Shown here: piece by piece, positions 15,546-24,505 of the stretch
Layout of the letters: every line of letters starts with the position of its first letter
Numbering within the stretch: position 1 is the first letter of the stretch
NCBI GenBank assembly: GCA_001770415.1
Contig: MEQX01000066.1
Span: 1-36,870 of the forward strand
Direction: 5' to 3'
From: Betaproteobacteria bacterium RIFCSPLOWO2_02_FULL_63_19
GTDB taxonomy: Bacteria; Pseudomonadota; Gammaproteobacteria; Burkholderiales; SG8-39
Length of the DNA stretch: 36,870 bases
Notes under the pieces: model-generated
Database searches by the model: none
Seen by the model: only the letters and a program-made list of their open reading frames with translations
Told to the model about the DNA's origin: nothing
Translations under genes and position numbers: made by a program

Positions 15546-17480
15546 TCAACGAGGGGCGGTTTTGGCGCTGAGGTATCGCAGCGGCCCGCCCGTGAACGGC
15601 GCGAACCCGGTGCCGAATATGAGCCCTGCATCGGCGAGGTCCGCGTCGGCGACGATGCCTTCGGCGACCACCGCCTGCGCCTCCTTGAGGTAGGGCGCGA
15701 TCAGGCGCTGTATCAGCTCCTCGGTCACGGCACCGGCCGCGCCCTTCTGCGCCTTGCCGTCGCGCCACGTGTAGTACCCGCGTCCGCTCTTCTTGCCCAG
15801 GCTGCCCGCCGTGACCAGATGGGCAAGCCTTTTCGGCGGCTCGGCGTTGCCGCCCGCGAGTGCCTGGCCCGCATGCATGCAGATGTCCAGGCCTACCGTG
15901 TCGGCCAGCTCAATGGGCCCCATCGGCATGCCGAACTGGGTCATCGCCGCATCGATGGTCTCCGGCGCCATGCCCTGGTCCACCAGCCGCAGCGCCTGGT
16001 CGAGATACGGGCCGAGCACGCGGTTGACGAGGAACCCAGGGGAGTCCTTCGCGTGCAGAGGCAGCTTGTCGATCTGGCGCACGAACGCGGCGGCGTCTTT
16101 CGCCGCCTGGCCGTCGGTGTTCGCACCCGAGACGATCTCGACCAGCTGCATCTGCGCCACCGGGTTGAAGAAGTGGATGCCGACCAGGCGCGAGGGATCG
16201 GCGAGCGCGGTACCGATGTCGGCGAGCTTGAGGCTGGAGGTGTTGGTCGCCAGGATCGCGCCGGGCTTCGCGGCGGCGTGCAGCTTCGCGAAGAGCGCGC
16301 GCTTGATCTCCAGGTTTTCGAAGATCGCCTCGATGATCACATCGGCCCTGCGCACGCCGTCGCCGGCGACATCGGGAATCAGGCGATCGGATGCGTCACG
16401 GATGCGCCGTTTATCGCGCAAGCGCCGCTTGAACAACGCTCCGGCGCGTTTCATCGCCGGGGCCAGCGCCTTTGCATTCTGGTCCTGCAGCGTGACCGTC
16501 AGACCGCGCATCGCGCACCAGGCGGCAATGTCGCTTCCCATCACGCCGGCGCCGATCACGTGCACGTGCCTCGCCTCGAAATCTGATTCCTTGCCGAGCG
16601 ATTTCATGCGCTCCTGGAGCCGGAAGATGCGGATCAGGTTGCGGGCGGTTTCGCCTTCGACCAGCGTCGCCATCGATGCCGGATCGCCCGCGGGCGGCGC
16701 GAACGGATCGCCGTCGTATTTCTGCCAAAGATCGACAATCGCGTAAGGCGCCGGGTAATGCTCGCGGCGGGCCCTGGCGGCGAGCTGCTTGCGTGCCATC
16801 GACGCGACCAGCGGCCGCAGCAGCGGCGTATTCGTCAGTGATTGCAGCAACGCCAGCCGGTGTCGGGCCGGTGCCTCCAGCGCCATCATGCGCGCGCTGT
16901 TCTCCATGATGCGCTCGGGCACGCTCGCATCGACCAGACCCATGAGTCTGGCGCGGCGCGCGTCGACGCTGCGGCCGGTCAGCATCATGTCGAGCGCGGC
17001 GCTCGGGCCGACCACGCGCGGCAGTCGCATGACGCCGCCCCAACCTGGAAGAATGCCCAGCATGACTTCGGGAAGGGCAAAGCGCGTGCCGGGCTGATCG
17101 ACGGCAATCCGGTAACGGCAGGCGAGCGCCAGTTCGAGTCCGCCGCCCATGCAGTAACCGCTGATCAGTGCGAGCGTCGGAAACGGCATTGCCGCGAGCT
17201 TGTTCATCACGTCCCAGCCGCGGCGCACGATCGCGAGCGCCTCCTGCGTCGAGCTGATCCGGGTGAACTCCTCGATATCGGCACCGGCGACGAAACCGCT
17301 GCGCTTGCCGGAACGGATGATCAGCGCACGCGGCTTCGGCGAGCGCATCTCGTCGAGTATTGCGGAGAACTCCGCGACGACGTCAGCCGAGAGCGTGTTG
17401 GTCGAGGAATCCGCTTTGTCGACGCTCAGCCAAACGATGTTGTCGCGATCGGTGTCGAGTTTCCAGTGCTTGGCAGTCAT
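15546..17480 (-). CDS. fadJ: FadJ-like bifunctional enoyl-CoA hydratase / 3-hydroxyacyl-CoA dehydrogenase
   Basis: 644 aa, somewhat shorter than E. coli FadJ/FadB (714-729 aa). The N-terminal crotonase domain has the oxyanion segment 'SGYCMGGGLELALA' with E116 and the second catalytic glutamate E138 in 'LPEVMLG'. The dehydrogenase domain starts at about 305 with the NAD motif 'VIGAGVMGSDIA' (GxGxxG at 310-315). H436 and E448 in 'IHFFNPVAQMQLVEIV' form its catalytic pair. Together these hydrate trans-enoyl-CoA and oxidise the L-3-hydroxyacyl-CoA. It follows the thiolase by 43 bases, completing a fadE-fadI-fadJ set. Distinguishing FadJ from FadB needs phylogeny. Confidence 0.88.
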   Translation of the reverse strand: MTAKHWKLDTDRDNIVWLSVDKADSSTNTLSADVVAEFSAILDEMRSPKPRALIIRSGKRSGFVAGADIEEFTRISSTQEALAIVRRGWDVMNKLAAMPFPTLALISGYCMGGGLELALACRYRIAVDQPGTRFALPEVMLGILPGWGGVMRLPRVVGPSAALDMMLTGRSVDARRARLMGLVDASVPERIMENSARMMALEAPARHRLALLQSLTNTPLLRPLVASMARKQLAARARREHYPAPYAIVDLWQKYDGDPFAPPAGDPASMATLVEGETARNLIRIFRLQERMKSLGKESDFEARHVHVIGAGVMGSDIAAWCAMRGLTVTLQDQNAKALAPAMKRAGALFKRRLRDKRRIRDASDRLIPDVAGDGVRRADVIIEAIFENLEIKRALFAKLHAAAKPGAILATNTSSLKLADIGTALADPSRLVGIHFFNPVAQMQLVEIVSGANTDGQAAKDAAAFVRQIDKLPLHAKDSPGFLVNRVLGPYLDQALRLVDQGMAPETIDAAMTQFGMPMGPIELADTVGLDICMHAGQALAGGNAEPPKRLAHLVTAGSLGKKSGRGYYTWRDGKAQKGAAGAVTEELIQRLIAPYLKEAQAVVAEGIVADADLADAGLIFGTGFAPFTGGPLRYLSAKTAPR

Positions 17481-17523
17481 GATTGCCTGCGTTTCGCGAA
17501 GATGGGTCGGGCCCTGCCCGGAA

Positions 17524-18831
17524 CTAAAGCGCCTCGATCAGCATCGCGCCTCCGAGACCGCCGCCGATGCAGATCGAAGCCATGCCCTTCCTGCCGCCTG
17601 CGCGCTTGAGCGCGTGCAGCAGATGCAGCACGATACGCGTGCCCGACGCGCCGACCGGGTGGCCGAGCGCGATGGCGCCGCCGTCGATATTCAATTTCTC
17701 CATGTCCAGCTCTCCGAGGGGGCCGTCCAGGCCGAGCTGATCGCGGCAGTAGGCATCGTCGTTCCAGGCGGCCAGGCAGCCGAGCACCTGCGCGGCGAAT
17801 GCCTCGTTGATCTCCCAGGCGTCCAGGTCGTTCAGTCCGAGGCCGTGGCGTTTCAGGATGGGCGTGGACGCATGCACCGGGCCGAGGCCCATCTGCGCCG
17901 GGTCTAGGCCGGCCCATTGCGTATCGAGGATGCGGCCGACGGGTTTGAGATCGTGGCGCTTCACGGCCGCTTCGCTTGCGAGCACGACCCAGGCGCTGCC
18001 ATCGGTGATCTGCGACGAATTGCCGGCGGTCACGTTGCCGTACTTGCGGTCGAAAAAGGGCTTGAGTTTCGCCAGGTTCTCGGCTGTCGAGTCGCTGCGC
18101 ACGCCGTCGTCGTCCTGATAGAGGTTTCCCTCGGTGTCATAGACCGGAACGATTTCGGCGGCGAGCCCGTCGTGCGGGGCGGTGAGCCAGCCGTTCTGCT
18201 GCGCGCGAATGACGCGCGCATGGCTTCTCGCCGAGTACTGGTCCATCTGTTCGCGCGTGATGCCGAAGCGCCAGGCGAGGTTTTCGGCGGTCTGTCCCAT
18301 CAGCAGTCCGACGACCGGGTCGGTGAGTCCTTTCATGATCGCGATGACCGGCGTGAACAGCTGCGCCGGACTCAGCTTCAGGAACACGCGGGCCTTGCCT
18401 AGCGGCGTTTTCGCTGCCATGAACTGCGAGAACCACATGACCATCCTGTCCGAGTATTGCAGCGGGGCGCGCGACAGGGCGTCGACTCCCCCGGCGAGCA
18501 CCAGTTGCGAGCGTCCGGTGGCGATGTTGGCGATGCCCGAGTCGATCGACTGCATCCCGCTCGCGCAATTGCGCATGACCGTCCAGGCCGGGACTTTGAG
18601 GCCGCAGCCGATGCGCAAGGCGGCCACCCGGCCGATGTTGACCTCGTCGACCGCGGGCGCGGCACAGCCCAAAATGACCTCGTCCAGATCGGCGGGCGCA
18701 ACGCGCGAACGCAGCAGCAGCGAGCGGCCCGCTGCGACGGCGAGGTCGCTCGCGGCGAACGGGCCGGGACGGTTTCGTGACTTGAGAAACGGCGTACGCG
18801 CGCCGTCGACGATGTAGATAGGTTTGACCAT
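17524..18831 (-). CDS. fadI: Acetyl-CoA C-acyltransferase (thiolase)
   Basis: 435 aa, the length of FadI-type thiolases rather than the roughly 390 aa of FadA. The acyl-accepting nucleophile is C89 in 'RNCASGMQS'. The C-terminal signatures 'NEAFAAQ', 'GGAIALGHPVGASGTR' and 'CIGGGLGGAM' supply the His and second Cys. It cleaves 3-ketoacyl-CoA with CoA to give acetyl-CoA in the last step of beta-oxidation. The ATG at 18829-18831 has an AGGAGA ribosome-binding site just upstream. The gene lies 27 bases after fadE, so the three fad genes are almost certainly one transcript. Confidence 0.9.
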   Translation of the reverse strand: MVKPIYIVDGARTPFLKSRNRPGPFAASDLAVAAGRSLLLRSRVAPADLDEVILGCAAPAVDEVNIGRVAALRIGCGLKVPAWTVMRNCASGMQSIDSGIANIATGRSQLVLAGGVDALSRAPLQYSDRMVMWFSQFMAAKTPLGKARVFLKLSPAQLFTPVIAIMKGLTDPVVGLLMGQTAENLAWRFGITREQMDQYSARSHARVIRAQQNGWLTAPHDGLAAEIVPVYDTEGNLYQDDDGVRSDSTAENLAKLKPFFDRKYGNVTAGNSSQITDGSAWVVLASEAAVKRHDLKPVGRILDTQWAGLDPAQMGLGPVHASTPILKRHGLGLNDLDAWEINEAFAAQVLGCLAAWNDDAYCRDQLGLDGPLGELDMEKLNIDGGAIALGHPVGASGTRIVLHLLHALKRAGGRKGMASICIGGGLGGAMLIEAL

Positions 18832-18858
18832 TGCGTCTCCTGTGGGGCGCGCCGCGGA

Positions 18859-21186
18859 TCAGGCTGCGGCCCTGCCGGCGTGCGCGGGCGCAAGCACCTC
18901 GGACAGGCCGAAATCCTGAGGGAAATCGTCCACGCGGATGACTTCGTCGCGCAGCCGTGCCGCGCACATGAGCAACGCCTGTTCGTCCGCACTGATCACG
19001 CCCACGGCGAGCGCCTGCTTCGCCATTGCATCGGCCGCAGCGGGCGTCAGCCTTCCGTCCTTCTGCGCCGCACGGATCTTCTGTTCCACGTCTTCGGCCT
19101 GGATCGTGGCCTCGAGCGCGGCTTCGAGGCACCCGAGCGGTTCGGATTCGCCCGCGGGCAGATACATGCCCGCGGTGAGCCTGTCGCGCGCGCGCGAGGG
19201 CGAAATCAGCAGACGCGCCACCTCGTGGCCGAGCCGGTCCGAGGGTACAACGTACGGGCGCCCGAGCGGAAAAATCACCCGGCGCAGAAACCACGCGACC
19301 AGGCGGCTGGGGTAATTGGAGATGACGCCCTCGATCGCATTCTGGGCCCGGAACATCGCATCCCACACCGACCACTCCAGCAGCGGCAGGTCGGACGGCT
19401 GCCGACCCTGATCCTCGTAGCGCTTGAGCGCCGCGGAGCAAAGGTACATGCACGACAGCACGTCGCCCAGCCGCGCCGAGAGTTTCTCGCGGCGCTTGAG
19501 GCCGCCGCCCAGGACCAGCATCGACACGTCGGCGAGAAAGGCGAACGCCGCGGAGAAGCGGGTCAGCTTCTGGAAATGCCTCCGCGTCTCGGGCGCCACG
19601 TCGGGCGTCAGCGACCCGTGCGAGCCGGTGATGCCGAGCACGAATGCTCGCGCGCAGTTCGCGATGGCGAAACGCACGTGGCCGAAGAGCGCGGCATCGA
19701 AATCGCGCGCGGCCTTGACGCGGTCGGTCTCGCGGGCGGCATTGATTTCGGCCAGCACGTAGGGGTGGCAGCGGATTGCGCCCTGGCCGAAGATGATCAG
19801 GCTTCGGGTGAGTATATTCGCGCCTTCGACGGTAATCGCGACCGGCAGCTGCTGGTAGGCGCGGCCCATGAAGTTGTTCGGACCGAGGCAGATGCCCTTG
19901 CCGCCCAGCACGTCCATCGCGTCGTTGACGACGATGCGGCCGCGCTCGGTGAGGTGATACTTGGCGATCGCCGATATGACCGAGGGTTTCTCGCCCATGT
20001 CCACCGCCGAAGCCGTCAGGATGCGCACCGCGTCCATCATGTACAGATTGCCACCCATGCGCGCAAGCGCTTCCTCGACGCCTTCGAATTTGCCGATCGC
20101 GGTCTTGAACTGGCTGCGAACGCGCGCATAGGCGCCGGTGGTTCGCACCGCGAGCTTCGCGTAGCCGCAGGAGGTCGACGGCAGCGATATCGATCGCCCG
20201 GCGGCCAGGCTTTCCATCAGCATGCGCCATCCATGACCTGCCAGCGCCGGTCCGCCGATGATCCAGTCGATCGGCACGAACACGTCGCGCCCGGTGGTCG
20301 GGCCATTCTGGAACACCGCGTTCAAAGGCAGGTGGCGGCGGCCGATGTTGACTCCCGGCGTATCGGTATGGACCAGCGCGCAGGTGATGCCAAGGTCCTC
20401 CCGGTCGCCGAGCAGGTGCTCCGGATCGTAGAGCCGAAACGCCAGACCCAGCAGCGTTGCGATGGGTCCGAGAGTGATGTAGCGCTTGTCCCAGGTGAGG
20501 CGCATGCCGAGCACCTCGCGCCCCTTCCAGGGCCCCTTGCAGACGATACCGAAGTCGGGAATCGCGGCCGCGTCCGAGCCGGCCAGCGGATTGGTGAGCG
20601 CGAAGCTGGGCACGTCGATTCCCCTGGCGAGCCGCGGCAGGTAGTGGTTCTTCTGTTCCTCGGTGCCGTAGTGCAGCAGCAGTTCGGCGGGTCCCAGCGA
20701 ATTGGGTACCATCACGTGAACGGCGGCTACCCCGCATCGTCCCGCGAGTTTGGTGATGACCTGCGAATGCGCGTAGGCCGAAAACCCTTTGCCCCCGAAC
20801 TCCTTCGGGATGATCATTCCGAGAAAGCCCCTGTCCTTGACGAACTGCCACACATGGGGTGGAAGATCGTAAAGGACGTGGGACGTCTCCCAGTCGCTCG
20901 CCATCGCGCACAACTGTTCGGTTTCATTGTCGAGGAAGCCGATTTCCTCCGTCGTCAGCCTCGGTTGCGGGAACGCGATGAGCTTGGCCCAGTCGGGCCG
21001 GCCCGAGAAGAGTTCGCCGTCCCACCAGACCGTGCCGGCATCGATGGCCTCCTGCTCGGTCTGCGACATCGGCGGCAGAATCCGGCGATAGAGCTCGAGC
21101 AGCGGACTGCTGACGAGCGCACGTCGCGCCGCGGGAACGAGCAGCACCGCGGCCGCGATCAGCACAATAAGCAGGGTCCAGACCAT
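18859..21186 (-). CDS. fadE: FadE-type acyl-CoA dehydrogenase
   Basis: 775 aa, close to the FadE family (E. coli 814 aa). It opens with a hydrophobic membrane segment, 'WTLLIVLIAAAVLLVPAARR', as FadE proteins do. The middle holds acyl-CoA dehydrogenase motifs, including 'PKEFGGKGFSAYAHS', 'ALTNPLAGSDAA' and 'YHLTERGRIVVNDAMDVLGGKGIC'. The long C-terminal part (after about 520) is the FadE-specific DUF1974 region. It oxidises acyl-CoA to trans-2-enoyl-CoA with FAD, the first beta-oxidation step. ATG 21186 has an AAGGAG ribosome-binding site (21195-21200 on this strand's complement). It heads the fad operon and is divergent from the ABC exporter. Confidence 0.92.
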   Translation of the reverse strand: MVWTLLIVLIAAAVLLVPAARRALVSSPLLELYRRILPPMSQTEQEAIDAGTVWWDGELFSGRPDWAKLIAFPQPRLTTEEIGFLDNETEQLCAMASDWETSHVLYDLPPHVWQFVKDRGFLGMIIPKEFGGKGFSAYAHSQVITKLAGRCGVAAVHVMVPNSLGPAELLLHYGTEEQKNHYLPRLARGIDVPSFALTNPLAGSDAAAIPDFGIVCKGPWKGREVLGMRLTWDKRYITLGPIATLLGLAFRLYDPEHLLGDREDLGITCALVHTDTPGVNIGRRHLPLNAVFQNGPTTGRDVFVPIDWIIGGPALAGHGWRMLMESLAAGRSISLPSTSCGYAKLAVRTTGAYARVRSQFKTAIGKFEGVEEALARMGGNLYMMDAVRILTASAVDMGEKPSVISAIAKYHLTERGRIVVNDAMDVLGGKGICLGPNNFMGRAYQQLPVAITVEGANILTRSLIIFGQGAIRCHPYVLAEINAARETDRVKAARDFDAALFGHVRFAIANCARAFVLGITGSHGSLTPDVAPETRRHFQKLTRFSAAFAFLADVSMLVLGGGLKRREKLSARLGDVLSCMYLCSAALKRYEDQGRQPSDLPLLEWSVWDAMFRAQNAIEGVISNYPSRLVAWFLRRVIFPLGRPYVVPSDRLGHEVARLLISPSRARDRLTAGMYLPAGESEPLGCLEAALEATIQAEDVEQKIRAAQKDGRLTPAAADAMAKQALAVGVISADEQALLMCAARLRDEVIRVDDFPQDFGLSEVLAPAHAGRAAA

Positions 21187-21437
21187 GTCGAATACTCCTT
21201 AAGCGGCATCGCGCCCCGGCCACGCGCCGGCGTGTCCGTGCGCCGAGTCTGCGGCGGGCCAAATTGTCCGCCCGAATTGAATCACCCGAACGTACCGTGG
21301 GGGCAACAAGCGCCGCCGCATGGATTATGGACCCGTATCGTTCCGGAGGGCGATCCCCCGTCTCGCGTGGAATCAGCCGCGATGAGGCGCCGCGGCGGCA
21401 TCCCGGAAACCGGCCAGCCTCCTGTTAAACTGCCGGC
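21187..21437. promoter_or_regulatory. Divergent promoter region between fadE and the ABC exporter
   Basis: This 251-base gap must hold both promoters. Apart from the fadE ribosome-binding site I see no clear -35/-10 pair and no palindrome that I can assign to a FadR- or PsrA-type fatty-acid regulator. Confidence 0.4.
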
Positions 21438-23255
21438 ATGCATCGCCACGAGACGTCGATTCCCGCGCCGGTGGAGGCCAAGGGCAAAGCACCGCGCCAG
21501 CGCAGCGAGTGGCGCTCGCTCGCCCCGCTGCTGCCCTACTTGTGGGAATTCAGGGGGAGGGTACTGCTCGCGTTCGCGCTGCTGGTTGGGGCCAAGCTGG
21601 CCAATGTCGGCGTGCCGCTCGTGATGAAGCAGATCGTCGACCTTCTCTCGGGCAACAGGGCGATGATGGCGGTGCCCGTGGTGCTGCTCCTGGGGTACGG
21701 CGCGCTGAGGCTGTCGACGACACTGTTCACCGAACTGCGAGAGCTGGTGTTCGCCAAGGTCGAACAGCGCGCGGTGCGCCGCGCGGCGCTGCAGGTGTTC
21801 CGGCATCTGCATTCCCTTTCGCTGCGCTTTCATCTGGATCGGCAGACCGGCGGCGTATCGCGCGACCTGGAACGGGGGACGCGCGCCATTTCCAGCCTGC
21901 TCGGCTACGCGGTCTACAGCATCTTTCCGACGCTGGTGGAAATTTCGCTGGTAATCGGGATATTGCTGGTGAAGTACGAGATCTGGTTCACCGTGGTCAC
22001 CGCAGTTACGCTCGTCGGCTATATCGGCTACACCGTCACGGTTACCGAGTGGCGCACCAAGTACCGGCGGCAGATGAACGAGCAGGACTCCAGGGCCAGC
22101 ACCCGCGCGACGGACAGCCTGCTCAATTACGAGACCGTGAAGTATTTCGGCAACGAACAGCACGAAGCGCGGCGCTACGACCAGGGACTGAGGCGCTACG
22201 AGACAGCGGCAGTGAAGTCACAGTCGGCCCTTTCGGCGCTCAACGTCGGTCAGGCGTTGATCGTCGCTGCGGGGGTGACGGCGGTCATGTGGCGCGCGAC
22301 CGCGGGCGTTGTCGCCGGCACCATGACTCTCGGGGACCTGGTGCTCGTCAACGCTTTCATGATCCAGCTGTACATTCCGTTGAATTTCCTCGGCGTGGTC
22401 TACCGGGAGATCAAGCAGGCGCTTGCCGACATGGAACGCATGTTCCGCTTGCTCGGGGAAAACCGCGAGGTCGAGGACAAGCCGGGAGCACCTGCGCTCG
22501 ACGTGTCATCCCCGCGCATTCACTTCGAACACGTGTCATTCAGTTACGACGGCAGGCGGCGGATTCTCGAGGACGTGAGCTTCGAGGTTCCTGCCGGGAA
22601 AACCGTCGCGGTCGTCGGCCACTCGGGTGCGGGCAAGTCGACGTTGGCGCGCCTGCTGTTCCGGTTCTACGACGTCAGCACAGGCCGCATCACCGTGAAC
22701 GGGACCGACATCCGCGACGTGACGCAAGCTTCGCTGCGGGCGGCGATCGGGATCGTGCCGCAGGACACGGTCTTGTTCAACGACGACATCTTTTACAATA
22801 TCCACTATGGGCGCATATCGGCCGATCCCGAAGAGGTGTACACCGCGGCCCGTTCGGCGCATATCCACGCATTCGTGGAAACCCTACCGGACAAATATCA
22901 GACCGAGGTCGGTGAACGCGGTCTGAAGCTCTCCGGCGGTGAGAAGCAGCGAGTGGCGATTGCACGCGCGCTGCTGAAGGAACCGCAGATTCTCGTCTTC
23001 GACGAGGCGACTTCGGCGCTTGATTCGAAATCGGAAAAGGCGATCCAGGCCGAGCTGAACCGCATCGCCGAGGGCCGCACCACGCTGATGATCGCGCACC
23101 GCCTGTCGACCATCATGGACGCGGACCAGATCCTGGTGCTGGATCGCGGCCGTATCGTCGAACGAGGGAGGCACCGGGACCTGCTCGAAGCCGGGGGGGC
23201 CTATGCGGCGATGTGGACGCTGCAACTCCAGCAAGAGCAGGAAATTGCCGCCTAA
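21438..23255 (+). CDS. Atm1-type (ABCB7/HMT1-like) ABC exporter
   Basis: 605 aa, one half-transporter with fused membrane and ATPase domains. About six membrane segments lie between residues 40 and 320. The 'SLLNYETVKYFGNEQHEARRYDQGLRRYE' region is the hallmark of the Atm1/ABCB7/HMT1 group and holds glutathione-contacting positions. The ATPase has Walker A 'GHSGAGKST' (from about 394), signature 'LSGGEKQR' (about 498) and Walker B 'ILVFDEATSALD' (about 517). Bacterial relatives export glutathione-bound or polysulfide metals such as Hg, Cd or Ag. It functions as an inner-membrane homodimer. The start ATG 21438 has no strong ribosome-binding site. Confidence 0.9.
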   Translation: MHRHETSIPAPVEAKGKAPRQRSEWRSLAPLLPYLWEFRGRVLLAFALLVGAKLANVGVPLVMKQIVDLLSGNRAMMAVPVVLLLGYGALRLSTTLFTELRELVFAKVEQRAVRRAALQVFRHLHSLSLRFHLDRQTGGVSRDLERGTRAISSLLGYAVYSIFPTLVEISLVIGILLVKYEIWFTVVTAVTLVGYIGYTVTVTEWRTKYRRQMNEQDSRASTRATDSLLNYETVKYFGNEQHEARRYDQGLRRYETAAVKSQSALSALNVGQALIVAAGVTAVMWRATAGVVAGTMTLGDLVLVNAFMIQLYIPLNFLGVVYREIKQALADMERMFRLLGENREVEDKPGAPALDVSSPRIHFEHVSFSYDGRRRILEDVSFEVPAGKTVAVVGHSGAGKSTLARLLFRFYDVSTGRITVNGTDIRDVTQASLRAAIGIVPQDTVLFNDDIFYNIHYGRISADPEEVYTAARSAHIHAFVETLPDKYQTEVGERGLKLSGGEKQRVAIARALLKEPQILVFDEATSALDSKSEKAIQAELNRIAEGRTTLMIAHRLSTIMDADQILVLDRGRIVERGRHRDLLEAGGAYAAMWTLQLQQEQEIAA

Positions 23256-23415
23256 GCACCGCAGGAGTATCGTTTCGCGCGGCGCAGCCGGCGGGCCAGC
23301 CGCAGTCGGCGGGCGATCTGCAGAGTCACATGAGCAAACACGTCTATGTCCTTGTTGCAATTCAAGGTATGGGCCGTTAAACTGCCGCCAAACGCGGCCG
23401 AGGGGAGGAAGTCGA

Positions 23416-24318
23416 TTGCGAAACCTGTTTGTCGTCGTTGTAACGGCTTTACTGACAGCCGGCGCGCCGCCCGTGCACGCGGCGCCGGCTGAATCCCGGA
23501 ACAGCGAAGTCGCGGAGCCGAAGATTCGTTCCAACGCCGCACTCGTACTGGACCAACAGTCGGGCGAAGTCCTTTACGGCAAGAACGCGCAGGCCATCGT
23601 TCCGATCGCCTCGATCACCAAGCTCATGACGGCAATGGTGGTGCTCGACGCGAACCTTGACCCGGGCGAGAAGATCCTCATTACCAAGGCCGATATCGAC
23701 TCGCTGCGCGGCTCGCCTTCGCGGCTGCGTGTGGGCACGGTGCTGACACGCGACGATTTGCTTCGGCTTGCCCTGATGGCCTCCGAAAACCGCGCCGCGT
23801 CCGCGCTCGCTCGCAACTATCCGGGCGGAGCGGATTCCTTCGTGCGCGCGATGAATCTGAAGGCGCAGCGGATCGGTATGAACGGCTCGCACTTCGCCGA
23901 CGCGACCGGCTTGTCGAGCAGGAACGTATCCACTGCCGAGGACCTCGCCGTGCTGGTGCGCTCGGCGCATGCTTACCCGAAGATACGCGAGTATTCGACT
24001 GCGATCTCCTACAGTGTGAGCGTCGGCAGCAAATATCACCTTGATTTTTTCAATACCAACCGTCTGGTCGGCAGCGATTCCTGGGACATAGGCCTGTCGA
24101 AGACGGGGTTCATCAACGAGGCCGGACGCTGCCTGGTCATGCAGGCGACCCTGGCGGGCCGAGCGGTGATCATCGTGCTGCTGGATTCCTGGGGAAGATT
24201 AACGCGTATCGGCGACGCCAATCGGATACGGAAATGGCTCGAGCTTGCGTCGGGACGCGGGCACGCGTCGGCCAGCGGCGCCGTGGCGGGCGCGCAGCGC
24301 TCGGTCGTCCTGCGCTAG
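23416..24318 (+). CDS. pbpG: D-alanyl-D-alanine endopeptidase PbpG (PBP7 type)
   Basis: 300 aa from a TTG start at 23416, chosen because 'AGGGGAGGA' (23401-23409) precedes it and a signal peptide starts there ('LRNLFVVVVTALLTAGAPPVHAAPA'). The peptidase S11 motifs are all present: S66-x-x-K69 in 'ASITKLM', S123-x-N125 in 'MASENRA' and 'SKTG' with K229. These enzymes cut the D-Ala-meso-DAP cross-links of peptidoglycan in the periplasm. Length fits the E. coli protein (about 310 aa). It follows the exporter by 160 bases. The frame is open upstream to 23203, overlapping the exporter gene, but that part has no homology. Confidence 0.9.
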   Translation: MRNLFVVVVTALLTAGAPPVHAAPAESRNSEVAEPKIRSNAALVLDQQSGEVLYGKNAQAIVPIASITKLMTAMVVLDANLDPGEKILITKADIDSLRGSPSRLRVGTVLTRDDLLRLALMASENRAASALARNYPGGADSFVRAMNLKAQRIGMNGSHFADATGLSSRNVSTAEDLAVLVRSAHAYPKIREYSTAISYSVSVGSKYHLDFFNTNRLVGSDSWDIGLSKTGFINEAGRCLVMQATLAGRAVIIVLLDSWGRLTRIGDANRIRKWLELASGRGHASASGAVAGAQRSVVLR

Positions 24319-24505
24319 CGGTAGCGTGCGGGTCGCGCGCTGGGTCTGCGCAGCCCGCACGGGGCTGGCCGGTGACGCTTCCGGTCACTTGACGATGAAC
24401 CATTGCAACGCGACAGTGGTCCAAACTTCGGAAAACCATGCCAAGCGGGGTATTGTGCCGAAACTGCTCGCAGCACCCATGTAGGTCGAATCTAGGCGCT
24501 GCGTG

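Noticed and set aside
18137..20911. Very long open frame (over 900 codons) on the minus strand overlapping fadI and fadE in another frame
   Set aside because: Composition is dominated by Arg/Pro/Gly/Ala and it lacks family motifs; the true fad frames on the same strand explain the region. Long shadow frames are common in GC-rich DNA.
18880..21624. Long plus-strand open frame opposite fadE
   Set aside because: Same kind of GC-driven antisense shadow; no motifs and it runs through a well supported gene and its promoter.
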